NCBI RefSeq assembly: GCF_011440305.1
Contig: NZ_JAAOIW010000001.1
Span: forward strand, 868,001-932,000
Direction of reading: 5' to 3'
DNA: 64,000 bases
Source of the DNA: Paenibacillus agricola
Lineage (GTDB): Bacteria; Bacillota; Bacilli; Paenibacillales; NBRC-103111
The notes beneath the pieces are model-generated. The model did not search any database, was not told the origin of the DNA, and worked only from the letters and a program-made list of their open reading frames with translations. The position numbers and the translations under genes are program-made. This document shows, piece by piece, positions 60,277 to 64,000 of this stretch; the first letter of the stretch is position 1, and each line of letters opens with the position of its first letter.

Positions 60277-61113
60277 TTAGTAAACTCGCACGCCGCCGCG
60301 CTTTTCAATAATGGCTTGTCCTTGTTCGCTGCGTACAAAATCCAGGAAATCGAGCTTCGTCTTTTCAAAAGCCTCCATACCGGGCTCACTATATAAAACA
60401 TAATAAAAGGAACGGGTTAGTGGGTACCTGCTTGTGAGGATCGTTGTTGGCGTCATTTCAATACCGCCTACCTTTAGCTTTTTGATACTGTCGTTTACAT
60501 CCTGCAAGCCCAATATTCCGATCGCATTGGGTGTATCCTCGATCGCCTTGCGTAATTCTTCGGCGGTCTGGAAGATCTGCATCGCCGCTGTGTAAGGGGC
60601 TCCCTTCATGACTAAATCCTCAACCATAATTCGGGTCGTGGAGGTTTTGACGCGTCCCATCACTTTAATCTCTTCATTCTTTCCGCCAATTGCACTCCAA
60701 TTGGTTATAGCACCTGTTAAAATTTGATAAATGTGATCCGAGCTAATGTCGGTCAGGGCATTAGCTTGATTAACCACTATCGCCACACCATTTTTCCCTA
60801 TTAAATATTGCTTGGTGTATTCATCCTCTTCGGTCCATTTGAGATCCCTCGACATTGTAGCCAAATCAATAGCACCCTTTTTCAAGGCCAGTAATCCTGG
60901 TGTCGATCCTCCGCCCGTATGGTTTACAATCACATTCGGATGTTTTTTCTTATACTCCTCTGCAAGTACAGCGGTGTATGGATCTACCGTGGAAGAACCG
61001 GCAATCAGCAAGGTTTGTTTATCCTCGCCTGTGGCCCACGCCGAATAGCCTACATATAAAGCAGCTGCCATCAAGCATAAGGATAGCAACGAGATGATGA
61101 GCCCTTTTTTCAT
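60277..61113 (-). CDS. PstS-like phosphate-binding protein
   Basis: 278 residues with an uncleaved-looking N-terminal helix or signal (LIISLLSLCLMAAALYVGYSAWA). PstS fold text: IAGSSTVDPYTAVLAEEYKKKHPNV, GGGSTPGLLALKKGAIDLATMSRDL, TSTTRIMVED. The GSST, GG-STPG and S-R-D segments are the phosphate-contacting loops. ATG 61113 lies 9 nt after GGAGG and is preferred to 61119. No pstC, pstA or pstB follows. Second gene of the three-gene unit, 18 nt after its paralogue. Confidence 0.88.
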   Translation of the reverse strand: MKKGLIISLLSLCLMAAALYVGYSAWATGEDKQTLLIAGSSTVDPYTAVLAEEYKKKHPNVIVNHTGGGSTPGLLALKKGAIDLATMSRDLKWTEEDEYTKQYLIGKNGVAIVVNQANALTDISSDHIYQILTGAITNWSAIGGKNEEIKVMGRVKTSTTRIMVEDLVMKGAPYTAAMQIFQTAEELRKAIEDTPNAIGILGLQDVNDSIKKLKVGGIEMTPTTILTSRYPLTRSFYYVLYSEPGMEAFEKTKLDFLDFVRSEQGQAIIEKRGGVRVY

Positions 61114-61131
61114 ATCCATTCACCTCCACTT

Positions 61132-61998
61132 TTATTTCGCAGGTATAATTCCGTAGTTTTGTGCTATTTTTTGTCCCTTCGCAGGCTCCAAGATGTAATC
61201 TATAAATAATTTGTTATGAGCCAACTGCTCTTCCCTCACATAAATGGACAAGTTTCTGGAAATAGGGTAGGTTTCAGCTTTAATTGTATGGGCATCTGCG
61301 CTAATTCCGTTAATAGGCAGAGGCTTGACGGTTTTGTTCACAGATAAGGTAGAGATATAACCGATAGCCCCTTTATGGGCTGCCGTATAAGATTGGATCG
61401 CCCTAGACTCAAGTATGCGAGTTTTCTTAGTAAGAAATGAAGTCGATCCCATTACTTTCTCACGCCAGGTCTCGTAGGTGCCTTGTGAAGGATCCTGTGA
61501 GGTGACTTCAATTTCCAAATTAGCTCCTCCGACCTCGGACCAATTGTTAATATCTCCTTTGTAGATCTGTTTGATCTGCTCAAGGGTCAGCCCAGTTACG
61601 GGATTCTCCGGATGTACAAATACAACAAGCGCATCCCGACCAATCAAATAGTTGGTGAATTTCAGCTTCTTGTCCTTTACCATTCGATCCAAATCTTCCG
61701 TCATTCCTGCAGAAGCCATCGAGATATCGGTCGTATCATCGATTAATGACTTGGTTCCATGGCTTGTACCTCCACCGTTTACAACCACCTTCTCCTGCGG
61801 ATTGTCTGCCATGTAGCTTTCAGCGATGAGCTGAACGATAGGCAGTACCGTATCAGAACCCCGAATATGAATAACGTTCGAATCGGGAACTGCGGCATAG
61901 CTGTTGGAAGCCGGAGATGGCTTCACCACTACCAAATAAGCAACTAGAAAAAAAGTCGCCAATACCGCATATGTAGTCCATTTTCTTGTAGTCACCAA
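61132..61998 (-). CDS. PstS-like phosphate-binding protein (second)
   Basis: 288 residues, PstS fold: IHIRGSDTVLPIVQLIAESYMADNP, NGGGTSHGTKSLIDDTTDISMASAGM, SQGTYETWREKV. The N-terminal helix (TTYAVLATFFLVAYLVVV) may be an anchor or signal; no lipobox Cys is seen. Start TTG 61998 (8 nt after AGGAGG). First gene of the unit. Binding loops are conserved enough for an oxyanion ligand, but phosphate itself is inferred. Confidence 0.88.
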   Translation of the reverse strand: MVTTRKWTTYAVLATFFLVAYLVVVKPSPASNSYAAVPDSNVIHIRGSDTVLPIVQLIAESYMADNPQEKVVVNGGGTSHGTKSLIDDTTDISMASAGMTEDLDRMVKDKKLKFTNYLIGRDALVVFVHPENPVTGLTLEQIKQIYKGDINNWSEVGGANLEIEVTSQDPSQGTYETWREKVMGSTSFLTKKTRILESRAIQSYTAAHKGAIGYISTLSVNKTVKPLPINGISADAHTIKAETYPISRNLSIYVREEQLAHNKLFIDYILEPAKGQKIAQNYGIIPAK

Positions 61999-62107
61999 AC
62001 ATTCATCCTCCTAGTATAGGACTAACTTGATTGTGCTGCGCTTGAGCTTGGCCATGTACATGTGTATCCCTTCTATATTAGCTAATTTTATTCAGAAAAA
62101 CTGCTTG

Positions 62108-62135
62108 CTAACGCAATCTTCATATAATCTTAACA
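62108..62135 (+). promoter_or_regulatory. Candidate PhoP-box-like direct repeats
   Basis: CTAACG, TTCATA and TTAACA occur at 62108, 62119 and 62130 with an exact 11-bp period, like Bacillus PhoP sites (TT(A/C/T)ACA with 5-bp gaps). They lie between the PstS-like operon and the PadR gene. Two of the three are imperfect. Confidence 0.4.
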
Positions 62136-62240
62136 ATAGGTTTTTCTGCTTGCTTGCACATCTATGAATAGGTTAAAATTAACTCGGATTTATTCATGTA
62201 ATATTTTCAACTTTACTATAAGATAAGGGAGTTATTTCGT

Positions 62241-62819
62241 ATGAACACCATCCAATATGCACTCTTGAGCTTGCTTGCTCGGGAGCCACTCAGCGGCTAT
62301 GATATGAAGCAACAAATTAACCTCAAAATTAATCCTTTTTGGAAAATTAGTAATAACCAGCTGTATCCCGTGCTTGGCAAGCTGGAAAAGGCATGCTTTA
62401 TTCAGCTAAAAGCTATAGAACAAGATGGGTATCGGCCTGCTAGAAAGATTTATGAAATTACAGACGCTGGGCTTGAAAAATTAAAGGAATGGATTGCTGC
62501 ACCTAGTGAAACCGATGTAATTCGGGACGAATTTACCGTTAAGCTTTTCAATTCCTGGTTATTAGAGCCTGAAAAAATGATAAATATCCTTGCGGACCGC
62601 AAACGACAGCATGAGGAAAAGCTTTTACTTTATGCGAATAAAATGAAGGAGCTTGCCGTTCGGCCGGAGTATGGTGATATCGAGACCCCGCTTTTTTCAA
62701 CGGCTGCTATCCTTAATCTGAGGATGGGCTATGAGCGAAGCTATATGGAATGGTGTGACAATATGGGAATGCTTTTACAAGGTAGCTTAGACCAAAAGAG
62801 CAAAACCGCCAAGCTCTGA
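62241..62819 (+). CDS. PadR-family transcriptional regulator
   Basis: 192 residues. N-terminal PadR winged HTH (YALLSLLAREPLSGYDMKQQI, NQLYPVLGKLEKACFI, YEITDAGLEKLKEWI) and C-terminal Vir/PadR dimerisation helices (EEKLLLYANKMKELA). Class I PadR by length. It usually represses an adjacent exporter or detoxification gene, but none is next to it here; the PstS-like unit is divergent. ATG at 62241 follows AAGGGAG. Monocistronic with a strong terminator downstream. Confidence 0.92.
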   Translation: MNTIQYALLSLLAREPLSGYDMKQQINLKINPFWKISNNQLYPVLGKLEKACFIQLKAIEQDGYRPARKIYEITDAGLEKLKEWIAAPSETDVIRDEFTVKLFNSWLLEPEKMINILADRKRQHEEKLLLYANKMKELAVRPEYGDIETPLFSTAAILNLRMGYERSYMEWCDNMGMLLQGSLDQKSKTAKL

Positions 62820-62859
62820 CCATGAAGTGGCTCATATAGCCGACAACCGTTGACAAACC

Positions 62860-62918
62860 AAAAAAGCGTGCCTACAGCCCTTCAATGGATACTGAAGAAG
62901 CTGTAGGCACGCTTTTTT
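62860..62918. terminator. Strong bidirectional terminator
   Basis: AAAAAAGCGTGCCTACAGC and GCTGTAGGCACGCTTTTTT form a 13-bp GC-rich stem with A/T runs both sides, between the convergent PadR and SGNH genes. Confidence 0.95.
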
Positions 62919-62920
62919 AC

Positions 62921-64000
62921 TCACATATCATGATAAAGCCAAGCATCACCCGCCCAAGTCGTATGGATGTGATACCAATCACCTTTTTTCTCAAAGGCTT
63001 TGACCTTCTGGGGAGACAATGCACCTAATTTATTCGTTGCCACGGTTGTGGGCAATTCGGATAAAACGGTAGGTGCCGTAAGCTGGAGAACCTGGTCGAT
63101 CGGGACAATCTTATTGTCCTCGGGATTGGCAACTTTTCCATTGGGATAGTCCAAGGGCGAGCTTGTTGCTCCGGCAGGAATCCACTTATCACCCACCCAA
63201 GTCTTGATTCGGTACATATAATTCCCTACATCCGTTACTTCGACGGTTTGCGGGGTAATGACATACCAAGTGCTGGTGTCGGTATAGGCATCATTATACA
63301 ACAACGTTTGATTAGTTATCTCCACCGTGGCTTTTTTGCTGTTGGTGGGTTGAATGTTGGTAAGCCAACTCTTATAGCGTATAATCGGGTGGTCCACATG
63401 GACCCATTTGTTCCCAAGCCACGTCTCGACTTGAAACCAGGCTTCCGTAGCCGTTTCGTAGTAGCTATTTTGCTTCATCGCTGTTAGCACCTGTGGGGTT
63501 AAGAAAGTGGTCGGCTGCCAGTTCAGCTTCTGGTCATTATATAGCTGCGTCGGCTGTCTTAATTCCACCGTGAAGGTTTTGGGCGCAAAGGACTTATTTT
63601 GCCACTCGCCTAAGGGAATTTCCCCTGTAATTCTGTCGACGATCACATCGGCTATGGCACGGTACCCCATACTATTGGGATGTAAGGCATCCTGCATAAA
63701 GCGGTGCTCCGGCATGGCTACTCGCCCGAATATAAGGCTGGGGATGTCAATAATATCGACACGCTCGCTGTAGCCCTCAAAGCTCTGGTACACATTCCAT
63801 AATTGGTCTGAATAGGACTGGGCATTCTCAATGGGCGAGATTTGCTCACTTTTTAGCGGATTTTTCGTTAAAAAGGTGTTAGGGATACGAAGAAGAATAT
63901 GTCCGGTCGTCTCATTAAGAATCCGATCCACTGCCTTCTGCAGATCCGCTCTAATCTGATTTGGGCTGCTTCCTTGTGCCGGTCCTCGCCGTATATCGTT
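62921..64000 (-). CDS. SGNH/GDSL hydrolase with SH3-like C-terminal repeats, 5' end outside window
   Basis: The frame is open to the right edge, so the N-terminus is missing; the 336-residue GTG start at 63931 is not the true start. The first visible residues, NDIRRGP, give the block III Asn of SGNH hydrolases, and DALHPNSMGYRAIADVI gives the block V Asp and His. The C-terminal 200 residues hold about four repeats of a bacterial SH3-like kind (LYNDQKLNWQP, VETWLGNKWVHVD, IKTWVGDKWIPAG, IHTTWAGDAWLYHDM), typical of cell-wall-binding modules. Probably a surface-acting esterase. The stop codon is 3 nt from the terminator. Confidence 0.87.
   Translation of the reverse strand, partial: NDIRRGPAQGSSPNQIRADLQKAVDRILNETTGHILLRIPNTFLTKNPLKSEQISPIENAQSYSDQLWNVYQSFEGYSERVDIIDIPSLIFGRVAMPEHRFMQDALHPNSMGYRAIADVIVDRITGEIPLGEWQNKSFAPKTFTVELRQPTQLYNDQKLNWQPTTFLTPQVLTAMKQNSYYETATEAWFQVETWLGNKWVHVDHPIIRYKSWLTNIQPTNSKKATVEITNQTLLYNDAYTDTSTWYVITPQTVEVTDVGNYMYRIKTWVGDKWIPAGATSSPLDYPNGKVANPEDNKIVPIDQVLQLTAPTVLSELPTTVATNKLGALSPQKVKAFEKKGDWYHIHTTWAGDAWLYHDM

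Overview
The window looks like chromosomal DNA of a Paenibacillus-type, spore-former-lineage Firmicute. The evidence is a mid-GC base composition with strong GGAGG ribosome binding sites, frequent TTG and GTG starts, CUT1 sugar ABC transporters that mostly lack their own ATPase, membrane-anchored AraC regulators, a YesM/YesN two-component pair, an SLH-domain surface protein, and a YuxG-type fused RhaD/lactaldehyde dehydrogenase. No phage, integrase, transposase or CRISPR array was seen. The content is almost entirely carbohydrate and small-molecule scavenging.

Region by region. 1-9.0 kb: a partial glycoside-hydrolase-like gene, a repeat-rich spacer (1.3-1.83 kb), and an LplABC-type sugar importer: lipoprotein, divergent membrane AraC regulator, two permeases and a D-2-hydroxyacid dehydrogenase. 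9.1-12.9 kb: a second, permease-less AraC/lipoprotein pair that carries the same promoter motif. 13.0-19.6 kb: a six-gene minus-strand operon with two permeases, a HAD phosphatase-like protein, an RNase J-like metallo-beta-lactamase protein, a binding protein and a DeoR repressor. 20-33.9 kb: mostly single enzymes and regulators: nitrilase with a HemD-like protein, CoA-acylating semialdehyde dehydrogenase with an iron alcohol dehydrogenase under a LacI repressor, aspartate ammonia-lyase, rhodanese, a CE6/SASA esterase, a small AraC protein, a sulfite-oxidase-like protein and an MFS exporter. 34.0 kb: tRNA-Arg(TCG). 35.5-48.4 kb: a YesMN-controlled sugar importer divergent from a rhamnose operon (fused aldolase/dehydrogenase, ASRT-family protein, isomerase, kinase, DeoR regulator). 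48.6 kb: an SMR transporter. 49.1-56.1 kb: an operon joining sn-glycerol-1-phosphate dehydrogenase, a DeoR regulator, a complete UgpCAEB importer and a glycerophosphodiesterase. 56.3-62.0 kb: an SLH/YcdB surface protein and an operon of two PstS-like proteins plus a TAXI-like membrane protein. 62.2-64 kb: a PadR regulator and a partial SGNH hydrolase with SH3-like repeats.

How the genes work together. Three CUT1 importers without an ATPase probably share a housekeeping MsmX-type ATPase encoded elsewhere; only the Ugp operon carries its own. The most interesting signals are four. First, the glycerol-1-phosphate dehydrogenase/Ugp/GDPD operon, which reads as a route for salvaging glycerol-1-phosphate units such as those of lipoteichoic acid. 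Second, the transport operon with an RNase J-like hydrolase and a HAD phosphatase. Third, an Anabaena-sensory-rhodopsin-transducer homologue inside a rhamnose operon. Fourth, an operator set, with matching spacing to the -10 box, shared by two LplA-type loci. All function calls come from reading motifs by eye; no database search was run.
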